Origin: Fidelibacterota bacterium | Lineage (GTDB): Bacteria > Marinisomatota > Marinisomatia > Marinisomatales > UBA1611 | Direction: 5' to 3' | DNA: 35,341 bases | NCBI GenBank assembly: GCA_002718285.1 | Contig: PBAR01000019.1 | Coordinates: 4,853-40,193, forward strand | Shown here: one piece after another, positions 1-7,512 of the stretch | Layout of the letters: each line of letters starts with the position of its first letter | Position numbering within the stretch: the first letter of the stretch is position 1 | Notes under the pieces: generated by a model | Seen by the model: the letters and a program-made list of their open reading frames with translations, nothing else | Databases searched by the model: none | Told to the model about the DNA's origin: nothing | Made by a program: the position numbers and the translations under genes

Positions 1-414
1 AAAAATAAAACAGGTGGTGAGACATTTAATGATTATCGTGGTCTGGGTTGGGAGATGCCATTAATTGGAATAGTGATGACTATTTTTATGGTTTCACTTA
101 CTGGTTTACCCCCCACAGCTGGGTTTATTGGGAAATTTTATATATTTGCAGCTCTTGTAAAAGCAGGCCCTCAATTCTATTACTTGGTAATACTTGCAGG
201 TATAAATAGTGTTATTTCTCTATACTATTATCTTAGAGTTGTAAAAGTGATGTTTTTGGAAGGAGATAGAAGTGAACTTATTATTCAACCTCCTCTAGTT
301 ATGATAGGAGTACTATTATTGGCAGCTATACCTACAATTTTATTCGGTGTATACTGGTCACCAATTGCGAATTGGATAGATTACTCGATGACTTTTTTTA
401 TTCAAACAATTTAA
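1..414 (+). CDS. nuoN: NADH-quinone oxidoreductase subunit N, 3' part
   Basis: This is the C-terminal 137 residues of a proton-pumping antiporter-like membrane subunit of respiratory Complex I. The frame is open from base 1, so the start lies outside the window. Visible features are the NuoN motif LPPTAGFIGKFYIF followed by a stretch ending SVISLYYYLRVVKVMF, both typical of the last helices of NuoN/ND2. A further hydrophobic helix lies near the C-terminus. NuoN is usually the last gene of a nuo operon, so a nuo cluster probably lies to the left. The stop is 25 bp before nqrA. The family is recognised from motif memory; MrpD/NuoM relatives are less likely because of the YYYLRVV signature. Confidence 0.88.
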   Translation, partial: KNKTGGETFNDYRGLGWEMPLIGIVMTIFMVSLTGLPPTAGFIGKFYIFAALVKAGPQFYYLVILAGINSVISLYYYLRVVKVMFLEGDRSELIIQPPLVMIGVLLLAAIPTILFGVYWSPIANWIDYSMTFFIQTI

Positions 415-420
415 TTATCT

Positions 421-426
421 TATAAT
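421..426 (+). promoter_or_regulatory. Possible -10 box ahead of nqrA
   Basis: A perfect TATAAT lies 13 bp before the nqrA ATG, in the short nuoN-nqrA spacer. No good -35 box stands 16-18 bp upstream, and the transcript would have a leader of only about 7 nt. It could separate nqr expression from the preceding nuo genes, or it could be a chance match in AT-rich DNA. Confidence 0.22.
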
Positions 427-439
427 AAAATCTTTACAA

Positions 440-1780
440 ATGGACCATATTGAAATAAAAAAAGGTCATAACATTCGTATATCCGGATTGCCAATAGGAA
501 ACCCTGTTTCAGTACCAATGTCTGAAACAGTCGCGATTTATCCATATGAATTTCAAGGTGTTAAACCAAAACTTATGATTAAAGAGGGGGAAAAAGTAAT
601 GTTGGGTTCCCCTCTGTTTTTTGATAAGTCACAACCAAAAGTTCGATGGCCCTCACCTGCCAATGGTATAGTACAAAGTATTCATTTTGGAGCAAGAAGA
701 GTTATAAAAAAAATCGAAATATCCGTTATCGGTGATGATGCTGTTGAAGGGCCTGTATATACCAAAGAGAAATTATATGATCTGAATCGCGAAGATATTC
801 TGAAAATTATTTTAGATGCCAACCTTTTTCCAATAATTAGACAAAGACCTTTCAATAAGGTTGCAAATCCAATGGATAAACCTAGAGATATATTTGTTTC
901 TGCTATAAATACTGCACCATTATCTGTTGATCTAGATCAGGTTTTATATTTAGAGAAAAATAATTTTCAAATTGGTATAACTGCTCTCAGTAGATTGGTT
1001 GGAAAAGACATTTTTGTTACATTAAAAAAAGATTCCAAAATAATAGATATTTCTGATGCAACTATTCAAACCATTACACATCTACATCCTGGAGGGAATG
1101 TTGGTATACAGATTCATAATTCTAGACCAATCAAGCCTGGAGATATAATCTGGACGGTAGATGCTCAGAATGTAATTTCGCTGGGAAAACTATTTTTAAC
1201 TGGAAAATATGATACTAAACGTATTTTATCCATAGCTGGACCAGGCACTTCGAACCCTCAATTTGTATCATCTAATGTTGGTTCCAGCATTAAATCTTTA
1301 ATTGTAAATCAAGAATTTGATTTACCAGTGCGGCTTATATCTGGGGATGTCCTTACTGGGGTTAAAAAGGATCCAGATGAATTTCTAGGATTTTATGATA
1401 CTGCTATTACTATTCTACCAGATATTGTTGAGAGACCTTTTATGGGTATGCTTCAATTAGGAAGTAGTAAGACAAAATATAGTCTTATAAATGCATTCTT
1501 ATCCTTTGGTAGAACTCTATTCGAATTTAATACATCCCAAAATGGTGAAGAACGGGCAATGGTACCCATAGATGCTTGGGAGAAGGTACTTCCAATGGAT
1601 ATACTTCCTAATGCTCTTTTTAGGGCGATTTTAGCTGAAGATATAGAAGAAATGGAAAAATTGGGTATTTGGGAATGCGATGATGAGGATTTTGCTCTTT
1701 GCTCCTTTGCTTGTCCTAGTAAAATTGATGTAGGGAATGTAATTCGAAAAGGATTGAATTTGATGGGATCAGAAGGGTAA
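440..1780 (+). CDS. nqrA: Na+-translocating NADH:quinone reductase subunit A
   Basis: NqrA is the cytoplasmic, quinone-associated subunit of the sodium-pumping NADH:quinone oxidoreductase. The protein has 446 residues, the normal family length. It begins with a short beta-rich segment like other NqrA proteins (IKKGHNIRISGLP), contains the internal motif HLHPGGNVGIQIH, and ends in a cysteine-bearing segment (LCSFACPSKIDVG). It is first of a complete nqrABCDEF series, and nqrB follows after 3 bp. The ATG at 440 gives the expected N-terminus. No transmembrane helix is visible, as expected. Identification is firm because of the gene order and the motifs. Confidence 0.95.
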   Translation: MDHIEIKKGHNIRISGLPIGNPVSVPMSETVAIYPYEFQGVKPKLMIKEGEKVMLGSPLFFDKSQPKVRWPSPANGIVQSIHFGARRVIKKIEISVIGDDAVEGPVYTKEKLYDLNREDILKIILDANLFPIIRQRPFNKVANPMDKPRDIFVSAINTAPLSVDLDQVLYLEKNNFQIGITALSRLVGKDIFVTLKKDSKIIDISDATIQTITHLHPGGNVGIQIHNSRPIKPGDIIWTVDAQNVISLGKLFLTGKYDTKRILSIAGPGTSNPQFVSSNVGSSIKSLIVNQEFDLPVRLISGDVLTGVKKDPDEFLGFYDTAITILPDIVERPFMGMLQLGSSKTKYSLINAFLSFGRTLFEFNTSQNGEERAMVPIDAWEKVLPMDILPNALFRAILAEDIEEMEKLGIWECDDEDFALCSFACPSKIDVGNVIRKGLNLMGSEG

Positions 1781-1783
1781 AAA

Positions 1784-2968
1784 ATGCATTGGCTTAGAAA
1801 ATATTTGGATAAGATAGCACCCAATTTTGAGCATGGTGGAAAACTGGAAAGATTAGGACCTCTATATGAAGCAACGGATACAATTTTATTCAGTACAGAT
1901 ATAAGAACAAAATCAGGCCCTCATATACGAGACAGTGTTGATATTAAACGAGTTATGATTCTTGTGGTTATATCTCTTTTACCCTGCTACTTATTTGGTG
2001 CTTTGAATGTTGGTTACCAGTATTCTAATGCAATTGGCGTTAATAGAACCTGGATAGAAAATTTAATCAATGGTATCTTTATTATCATGCCAATTATTGC
2101 AGTTACATTTGTTTCTGGTGCATTTTGGGAAATCTTATTTGCTTTAATTCGTCGGCATCCCATATCGGAAGGATTTTTAGTTACATGTGCTTTGATTCCA
2201 CTTACATTACCTCCTTCTATTCCTCTTTGGCAGGTCGTTATTGCTACTTCATTTGGTATAGTAATTGGGAAAGAAATTTTTGGTGGTGTCGGAATGAATA
2301 TTTTTAATCCTGCGCTTACGGCTCGTGCCTTTCTTTATTTTACGTATCCTGCGCAAATCTCCGGTGATAAAGTTTGGGTAGTATCACCAGACGGATTTTC
2401 GGGAGCAACAGCGTTAAGTATTCCTGCTGGGAAGACCGATGCTAATGCTGTTGATTTACTTAATGAAGCAACGGCTTCCATGGTTTTTGATTATTCCTGG
2501 AACAATATGTTCATGGGATGGATCCCTGGATCAATTGGTGAAACTAATAAATGGTTGATTATTCTGAGTGCACTTTTTCTTATACTTGTTGGTATAACAA
2601 ACTGGCGTATTATGGTTGCATCTGTTGCAGGTTTGCTAATTACTGCATTAATAATGAATCTTTTTTCAAATTATTCTAATAATTCGATGCTAACTATTCC
2701 GCCTCATTATCACCTTGTTATGGGTAGTTTTCTGTTTGGTATTGTATTTATGGCCACTGAGCCAGTTACTGGTGCACATACTAATTCAGGAAGGTGGATA
2801 TACGGATTTTTAATTGGAGTGCTAACGGTAATTATTCGTAGCATCAATCCTGCCTATCCAGAAGGAATTATGTTAGCTATACTACTTATGAATGCTTTTG
2901 CGCCCTTAATTGATTATTTTGTTATCCAAGGTAATATAAAAAAGAGAATGCTGCGATATGCACAGTAA
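1784..2968 (+). CDS. nqrB: Na+-translocating NADH:quinone reductase subunit B
   Basis: NqrB is a membrane subunit of Na+-NQR that carries covalently bound FMN and riboflavin and takes part in Na+ transport. It has 394 residues with about nine hydrophobic helices. The FMN attachment motif SGAT is visible at residues 206-209 (context DGFSGATALS), with T209 the predicted phosphoester-linked threonine, the target of ApbE. The segment FNPALTARAF is also typical of the RnfD/NqrB family. It starts 3 bp after nqrA, with a GAAGGG-like ribosome site overlapping the nqrA stop. Its 3' end overlaps nqrC by 11 bp. Confidence 0.95.
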   Translation: MHWLRKYLDKIAPNFEHGGKLERLGPLYEATDTILFSTDIRTKSGPHIRDSVDIKRVMILVVISLLPCYLFGALNVGYQYSNAIGVNRTWIENLINGIFIIMPIIAVTFVSGAFWEILFALIRRHPISEGFLVTCALIPLTLPPSIPLWQVVIATSFGIVIGKEIFGGVGMNIFNPALTARAFLYFTYPAQISGDKVWVVSPDGFSGATALSIPAGKTDANAVDLLNEATASMVFDYSWNNMFMGWIPGSIGETNKWLIILSALFLILVGITNWRIMVASVAGLLITALIMNLFSNYSNNSMLTIPPHYHLVMGSFLFGIVFMATEPVTGAHTNSGRWIYGFLIGVLTVIIRSINPAYPEGIMLAILLMNAFAPLIDYFVIQGNIKKRMLRYAQ

Positions 2969-3668
2969 CACATACACAATATTTTTTACATCTATCATGA
3001 CAATAATCCTAGGAATCATCTTGTCAACTGTTTCGGGAAAATTAAAAGCTACTCAAGAAGAACAAGTTGAGAATGATAGCAAAAAAAATATACTTATTTC
3101 GCTTGGGTATGTAGAGCCATTTGATAATCCTTGGACATCAACGGATATTAAAAATATTTTTGAGAGAAATATAGAAACTTACCTTTTAGATACATTAGGT
3201 AATAGAAAAGAAAAGAATACTAAATCCAAAGATAATGATGAAGAAATAAGAAGTTTACCTTTGTATTTAAAAAAGGAAAATGGAAAGATTGGAGGCTATG
3301 CAATACCAATTTCAGGAAAAGGTTTATGGTCTACTCTTTATGGATACTTTGCTATTGAGCCAGATGGGAGTACAGTGAAAGGTATTACATTTTATAAGCA
3401 TAAGGAAACCCCTGGATTAGGTGGAGAAGTAGATAAGCATTGGTTTCAAAATAATTTTATTGGCAAAAAATTTGTGGATCCAGAAAATAATTTAGTGGGT
3501 ATTAAAGTTTTGAAAGGTAAGGTGGATCCTAATAATAAAACAGCATATCATCAGGTGGATGGAATCTCTGGTGCAACAATTACCAGCAAGGGTCTCGAGA
3601 ATTTTCTGTTAAATGATTTAAAAAAATATGACCTATTCTTTCAAAAAATTCGGGATAGGCAAGGTTAA
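2958..3668 (+). CDS. nqrC: Na+-translocating NADH:quinone reductase subunit C
   Basis: NqrC is the FMN-carrying, largely periplasmic subunit of Na+-NQR. The 236-residue protein has one N-terminal helix (about residues 7-25) and then a soluble domain. The flavinylation motif SGAT is at residues 204-207 (context VDGISGATITS), with T207 the predicted FMN site. The upstream motif HKETPGLGGEV is characteristic of NqrC and RnfG. A lysine- and acid-rich insertion at about residues 83-97 looks like a flexible loop. It overlaps nqrB by 11 bp, and its stop overlaps the nqrD start by one base (TAATG), implying translational coupling. Confidence 0.94.
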   Translation: MHSNTYTIFFTSIMTIILGIILSTVSGKLKATQEEQVENDSKKNILISLGYVEPFDNPWTSTDIKNIFERNIETYLLDTLGNRKEKNTKSKDNDEEIRSLPLYLKKENGKIGGYAIPISGKGLWSTLYGYFAIEPDGSTVKGITFYKHKETPGLGGEVDKHWFQNNFIGKKFVDPENNLVGIKVLKGKVDPNNKTAYHQVDGISGATITSKGLENFLLNDLKKYDLFFQKIRDRQG

Positions 3669-4294
3669 TGGCTTTACTTAGCAAACAATCCAAGAAGACA
3701 TTTACGGATCCATTGATGGCAAATAACCCAATAAGTTTGCAGGTGCTAGGTATATGTTCCGCTTTGGCGGTAACCGTAAAAATGGAGACCGCGGTTGTGA
3801 TGACTCTTGCAGTAGTTGCTGTTTTAAGCCTATCAAATACAATTATCTCAATAATAAGAAATTTGATACCATGGAAAGTACGCATCATTGTACAACTTTC
3901 TGTAATTGCCAGCCTCGTGGTATTGACAGATCAAATACTAATGGCCTATATGTACGATATAAGTAAGCAACTTTCTGTTTTTGTGGGCCTAATCATAACA
4001 AATTGTATTCTATTGGGCCGTGCAGACGCATTTGCTATGCAGAATACTCCAGGAAAGGCATTTCTTGATGGTTTTGGTAATGCTATGGGATATGGAGGGT
4101 TTTTAATAGGTGTTGCATTTTTCAGAGAGTTGCTTGGAAGTGGTTCTATCTATGGTCATAAAATTATACCTGATTCCCTTTATGCCGCAGGATACGAAAA
4201 TATGGGTCTTATGGTTTTGTCACCTGGTGCATTTATTATTCTTGGTCTACTTGTTTGGCTTCAAAGAATAATTTCAGGTATGGAAGAGAAGTAG
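3668..4294 (+). CDS. nqrD: Na+-translocating NADH:quinone reductase subunit D
   Basis: NqrD is a six-helix membrane subunit that, with NqrE, holds an iron centre between the two halves of the membrane and forms part of the Na+ path. The protein has 208 residues. Family motifs visible are [17 protein letters not shown] near the N-terminus, containing the conserved cysteine, and [17 protein letters not shown] in the middle, containing the second. [10 protein letters not shown] follows. Start and stop couple directly to nqrC and nqrE. The homologous RnfE is excluded by the surrounding nqr gene order. Confidence 0.94.
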   Translation: MALLSKQSKKTFTDPLMANNPISLQVLGICSALAVTVKMETAVVMTLAVVAVLSLSNTIISIIRNLIPWKVRIIVQLSVIASLVVLTDQILMAYMYDISKQLSVFVGLIITNCILLGRADAFAMQNTPGKAFLDGFGNAMGYGGFLIGVAFFRELLGSGSIYGHKIIPDSLYAAGYENMGLMVLSPGAFIILGLLVWLQRIISGMEEK

Positions 4295-4296
4295 GT

Positions 4297-4929
4297 TTGA
4301 TAGAGCATTATATAAGTATTCTGACTAAAGCAATATTCATTGAGAATATTCTACTTGCTTATTTTTTGGGTATGTGCTCTTTTCTAGCAATATCCAAGAA
4401 GGTGGATACGGCAATCGGCCTTGGAAAGGCAGTTATTTTTGTTCTTAGTATCACTGCACCTGTAAATTGGGCTATCCATTACTATTTTCTTAAACCAGGT
4501 GCTCTTAAATGGTTAAATCCAGATTATGGAGTTAATGGGAGTAATCCTATCAATTTAAATTTTTTAAATTTCATTGTATTTATTGCAGTTATTGCGGCTA
4601 TGGTACAATTGGTAGAAATGATACTTGATCGATTTTCACCTACTCTTTATATGAATCTTGGAATATTTTTACCATTGATTGCAGTGAATTGCTCAATTCT
4701 TGGTGGATCATTATTTTTAGTAGAAAGAGAATATACTTTCATGGAGTCTACGGTGTACGGCCTAGGTTCTGGGATTGGTTTTTTTCTTGCTATAGCTTCG
4801 ATGGCTTCAATCCGGCACCGAATTCGTTACTCTAATGTTCCTCCTAATCTAAGAGGGATAGGTATTACAATGCTCCTAACTGGTTTGATATCTATGGCGT
4901 TTATGGCATTTTCTGGTATCGATCTATGA
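4297..4929 (+). CDS. nqrE: Na+-translocating NADH:quinone reductase subunit E
   Basis: NqrE is the partner of NqrD in the membrane and contributes the other cysteine pair for the iron centre. The chosen start is TTG at 4297, two bases after the nqrD stop, giving a protein that begins [14 protein letters not shown] as NqrE proteins normally do; the upstream in-frame extension to 4255 reads through the end of nqrD and is not expected. A GGAAGAG stretch about 10 bases upstream can serve as ribosome site. The 210-residue protein has six hydrophobic helices and the motifs [16 protein letters not shown] and [13 protein letters not shown], each with its conserved cysteine. It overlaps nqrF by 4 bp (ATGA). 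Confidence 0.94.
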   Translation: MIEHYISILTKAIFIENILLAYFLGMCSFLAISKKVDTAIGLGKAVIFVLSITAPVNWAIHYYFLKPGALKWLNPDYGVNGSNPINLNFLNFIVFIAVIAAMVQLVEMILDRFSPTLYMNLGIFLPLIAVNCSILGGSLFLVEREYTFMESTVYGLGSGIGFFLAIASMASIRHRIRYSNVPPNLRGIGITMLLTGLISMAFMAFSGIDL

Positions 4930-6158
4930 TGGAACAAATTTTATTAACCGTTATTGTTTTTACCAGTGTAATTCTCATTCTGGTGCTTATTCTAAATTTT
5001 GCGGAGAATCAGCTTCTTCCGCAAGGTGATGTAAATATAGAAATTAATGAGGATACTGATAATAGTATCATTGCTCGTCCAGGTTCTACTTTATTGAGTG
5101 CGCTCTCCAGTCGCTCTATCTTTCTACCATCTGCTTGCGGTGGCGGAGGGACGTGTGCAATGTGTGAGTGTCAGGTGGTGGAAGGTGGAGGAGAAATATT
5201 GCCAACTGAAACCAGCCATATAAGCCGTAAAAAAGCTAAAGATAATTGGCGGCTAGCTTGCCAGGTTAAAATCAAAGAAGATTTAAAGATTCGTGTGCCG
5301 GATGAAATATTTAGTATTCAGAAATGGGATTGTATTGTCGAATCGAATAATAATGTAGCAACATTTATAAAAGAACTTGTACTTAATTTACCCGAAGGAG
5401 AAAATTTAAATTTTAAAGCAGGTGGATATATCCAGATTGATATACCAGAATACCAAAATTTGTCTTTTGATAAATTTGATATTGAAAAAGAGTATCATTC
5501 AGACTGGGATAATTATAAAATTTGGGACCTCGTTGCAAATAATGATGAATCAGTATTTAGGGCATATTCAATGGCAAATCATCCTGCTGAAGGAAATAAA
5601 GTAATGCTTAATGTTCGTATTGCTACACCGCCGCCTCCTCTATGGGAAGAAGTTCCACCAGGCTTAGCTTCGTCTTACATATTTAACTTAAAACCAGGTG
5701 ATAAGGTCACAATTTCTGGGCCCTATGGGGAATTCTTCATTAAAGAAACAGATAGGGAAATGGTATATATAGGAGGTGGTGCAGGAATGGCTCCAATGAG
5801 ATCACACATCTTTCATTTATTTCATACTCTTAAAACTGGTCGGAAAGTTTCATTCTGGTATGGGGCAAGATCTGTCCGGGAAATGTTTTATGATGACCAT
5901 TTTAAAAAGATTGAGGAAAATTTTCCTAATTTTACTTATAAGGTTGCACTTTCTGAGCCCATGAAAGAAGATAATTGGGAAGGTTATACAGGTTTTATTC
6001 ATCAAGTTCTTCATGATGATTATTTAAAGAATCATGAAGATCCTACTGATCTAGAATATTATATGTGTGGTCCTCCTCCAATGATCAATGCCTGTGATAA
6101 TATGCTAGATAGTTTGGGAGTTGATAGAGAAATGATTGCATATGATAGTTTTGGTTAA
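4926..6158 (+). CDS. nqrF: Na+-translocating NADH:quinone reductase subunit F (NADH dehydrogenase)
   Basis: NqrF is the electron-entry subunit: it oxidises NADH through FAD and passes electrons to a 2Fe-2S cluster. The 410-residue protein has one N-terminal anchor helix (about 5-24). A ferredoxin domain follows with cysteines at 71, 77, 80 and 112 ([12 protein letters not shown], then LACQ). A ferredoxin-reductase domain shows the FAD motif RAYSMAN and the nucleotide motif [14 protein letters not shown]. The chain ends in the family signature YDSFG. An ATG pair at 4926 and 4929 leaves the exact start open by one residue. The gene overlaps nqrE by 4 bp and apbE by 17 bp. Confidence 0.96.
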   Translation: MMEQILLTVIVFTSVILILVLILNFAENQLLPQGDVNIEINEDTDNSIIARPGSTLLSALSSRSIFLPSACGGGGTCAMCECQVVEGGGEILPTETSHISRKKAKDNWRLACQVKIKEDLKIRVPDEIFSIQKWDCIVESNNNVATFIKELVLNLPEGENLNFKAGGYIQIDIPEYQNLSFDKFDIEKEYHSDWDNYKIWDLVANNDESVFRAYSMANHPAEGNKVMLNVRIATPPPPLWEEVPPGLASSYIFNLKPGDKVTISGPYGEFFIKETDREMVYIGGGAGMAPMRSHIFHLFHTLKTGRKVSFWYGARSVREMFYDDHFKKIEENFPNFTYKVALSEPMKEDNWEGYTGFIHQVLHDDYLKNHEDPTDLEYYMCGPPPMINACDNMLDSLGVDREMIAYDSFG

Positions 6159-7209
6159 ATTGTTTTCAAAAAAAATAATCTCAAAAACCCAACTTTTGTT
6201 GGGTTTTTTCTTCTTATATACAGGATGTGACCATAAGAATAAAGTAAATACTATTACTGGAGAAACTATGGGAACTACTTATTCAATAAAGATCGTTTCA
6301 CAAAATAAATTAATTGAAAATTCGGAAATTAAAATAAGTGTTGATTCAGTTTTAGCAATTATAAATATGCAAATGTCTACCTGGATTCCTGATAGTGAAA
6401 TATCCCAGTTTAATTCTAGAAAATTAATTGGTCCTTTTTCTGTTTCAGAATCTTTTTTCAATGTTGTTAAAGTAGCTTTAGAAATTTCAGATATAACGGA
6501 TCAATATTTTGATGTAACTGTTTTTGACCTAATGATGCTTTGGGGTTTTGGTCCAAGTCCTAAATTAGGTTTCCCTTCGGATGAAGATATTAAAAAAGTA
6601 TTAAAATATTCAGGCTCTAAAAACATCTCCGCAAAGAATGGGCTATTAATTAAAAATAATCCTTCAACAAAACTAGATCTAAATTCTATAGCAAAAGGTT
6701 ATGCTGTAGATGAAGTATTTCATTTTCTTCGATCAAAAGGTTACAGAAATCTGTTTATTGAAATTGGAGGAGAAGTAAGATGTCTTGGAAGAAATAGAGT
6801 AAATAAAGTTTGGTCTTTAGGGGTGGAAAATCCTATTATACGTGATGTGGAAGATAAAAAATTAGCATTCATTATTTACATTGATGATGGTTCTATAGCG
6901 ACTTCTGGTAATTATCGGAGTTATATAAAATCTAACAATAAAATCATTGGACACACTTTAAATCCAATAACTGGTTACCCAGTTAAGACTAATGTAAAAT
7001 CTGTAACAGTCAAAGCAAATTCATGTATGCTTGCTGATGGATGGGCAACAGCTTTAATGGCAATGAATTACAAATTAGGACTTGAAATGGTATTGGAAAA
7101 TCCTGAAATAGAAGCTGCATGGATCCTTGCTGAAGAAGATGGGGAAATAAAAATTGCCTGCTCAGATGGTTTCGATATAAAGTCTGCAATTTACAAAATC
7201 ATACGCTAA
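6142..7209 (+). CDS. apbE: FAD:protein FMN transferase ApbE, lipoprotein-like
   Basis: ApbE moves FMN from FAD onto the threonine of SGAT-type motifs; here the evident targets are NqrB T209 and NqrC T207. The predicted protein of 355 residues (ATG at 6142, 17 bp inside nqrF) has a basic N-terminus, a hydrophobic stretch and a cysteine at residue 29 (FLYTGC), a loose lipobox. Family motifs are [23 protein letters not shown], the stretch [12 protein letters not shown], the metal and flavin segment [10 protein letters not shown], and [10 protein letters not shown]. An earlier in-frame TTG at 6136 would add two residues. A strong terminator-like hairpin is embedded in codons 15-23 (reported separately), which may lower apbE expression relative to nqr. 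Confidence 0.93.
   Translation: MIVLVKLFSKKIISKTQLLLGFFFLYTGCDHKNKVNTITGETMGTTYSIKIVSQNKLIENSEIKISVDSVLAIINMQMSTWIPDSEISQFNSRKLIGPFSVSESFFNVVKVALEISDITDQYFDVTVFDLMMLWGFGPSPKLGFPSDEDIKKVLKYSGSKNISAKNGLLIKNNPSTKLDLNSIAKGYAVDEVFHFLRSKGYRNLFIEIGGEVRCLGRNRVNKVWSLGVENPIIRDVEDKKLAFIIYIDDGSIATSGNYRSYIKSNNKIIGHTLNPITGYPVKTNVKSVTVKANSCMLADGWATALMAMNYKLGLEMVLENPEIEAAWILAEEDGEIKIACSDGFDIKSAIYKIIR
6183..6209 (+). terminator. Terminator-like hairpin inside the apbE 5' coding region
   Basis: The stem AAAAACCCAAC (6183-6193) and its perfect complement GTTGGGTTTTT (6198-6208) enclose a TTTT loop. A further T and then pyrimidine-rich sequence (CTTCTT) follow. This has the form of an intrinsic terminator and starts 25 bases after the nqrF stop, where a terminator for the nqr operon would be expected. 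It also encodes residues 15-23 of the ApbE signal sequence. Partial read-through is the simplest way to reconcile both roles. Confidence 0.7.
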
Positions 7210-7213
7210 TTGG

Positions 7214-7228
7214 AATCTGTTACAGATT
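7214..7228. terminator. Weak hairpin between convergent apbE and nqrM
   Basis: AATCTG and CAGATT form a 6-bp stem with a TTA loop in the gap where apbE (+) and nqrM (-) converge; the loop coincides with the nqrM stop codon. A short T run follows on the + strand. The stem is short and low in G+C, so a function as a two-way terminator is only a possibility. Confidence 0.3.
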
Positions 7229-7384
7229 TTCGCAATTTTTTGGTTCAGTTCCGCAATAGGAGCATATTCCATTAGAATTTAAACCTCCACATGATCCAGA
7301 GAGTGGTTTGTTTCCAAAAAGAATACCTGCTGCCATAAATACAATAGCCAAACTCAAAACAAGAATACTAAGGATAATATCCAT
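7220..7384 (-). CDS. nqrM: NqrM, Na+-NQR maturation protein (DUF539 type)
   Basis: This 54-residue protein is read on the minus strand from ATG at 7384 to TAA at 7220. It has one N-terminal membrane helix (about 3-23) and then a short tail with four cysteines at 32, 41, 44 and 51. The motif GSCGGLN matches the (G)SCGGL signature of the DUF539/NqrM family, whose members are needed to build the iron centre of Na+-NQR, presumably by supplying iron to NqrD/E. In many genomes nqrM follows nqrF and apbE on the same strand; here it lies directly beyond apbE but reversed, with 10 bp between the 3' ends. It is the only convincing minus-strand gene in the window. It has its own promoter candidate just upstream. 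Confidence 0.87.
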   Translation of the reverse strand: MDIILSILVLSLAIVFMAAGILFGNKPLSGSCGGLNSNGICSYCGTEPKNCENL

Positions 7385-7389
7385 ACTTG

Positions 7390-7418
7390 ATAATACATAA
7401 ATATATAATTTGAGCCAA
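7390..7418 (-). promoter_or_regulatory. Candidate promoter for nqrM
   Basis: Read on the minus strand, TTGGCT (7418-7413) and TATTAT (7395-7390) are separated by exactly 17 bases, matching sigma-70 boxes at 4 of 6 and 5 of 6 positions. The nqrM ATG begins only 5 bases after the -10 box, so the transcript would be leaderless or nearly so. No ribosome-binding sequence is visible, which fits. Confidence 0.4.
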
Positions 7419-7441
7419 TTATTTATCGTTGATATAGGCTC
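7412..7441. repeat. Inverted repeat GAGCC-N20-GGCTC in the divergent intergenic region
   Basis: GAGCC (7412-7416) and GGCTC (7437-7441) are perfect complements 20 bases apart. The first half overlaps the candidate nqrM -35 box, and the second lies between the candidate -35 and -10 of the downstream antiporter gene. These two G+C-rich islands stand out in a very AT-rich region. They could be operator half-sites or the base of an RNA stem. With 5-bp arms, chance is not excluded. Confidence 0.3.
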
Positions 7442-7457
7442 CTTTGATAAATATTAA
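7429..7457 (+). promoter_or_regulatory. Candidate promoter for the antiporter gene at 7513
   Basis: TTGATA (7429-7434; 5 of 6 to the sigma-70 -35) and TATTAA (7452-7457; 4 of 6 to the -10) have 17-bp spacing. Transcription would start near 7464 and give an AT-rich leader of about 50 nt. There is no clear Shine-Dalgarno sequence before the ATG at 7513. The promoter would be divergent from that of nqrM. Confidence 0.38.
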
Positions 7458-7512
7458 TTCTGTAAATTAAATATTAAAATAGAACTGATTTAAAGGTTAA
7501 AATAAAATAAAA

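Noticed and set aside
1453..1824. A 123-codon open frame on the minus strand opposite the end of nqrA
   Set aside because: It lies fully across firmly identified nqrA and nqrB codons; its translation has no recognisable domain and looks like antisense shadow.
3580..3888. A 102-codon minus-strand open frame across nqrC/nqrD
   Set aside because: Same reason: it covers the conserved NqrD coding region and the SGAT-proximal end of NqrC, and has no ribosome site or motif.
7385..7512. A sodium-responsive riboswitch in the antiporter leader
   Set aside because: The predicted leader is about 50 nt, nearly pure A/T, and shows no multi-helix architecture that I can match to a known ion riboswitch.
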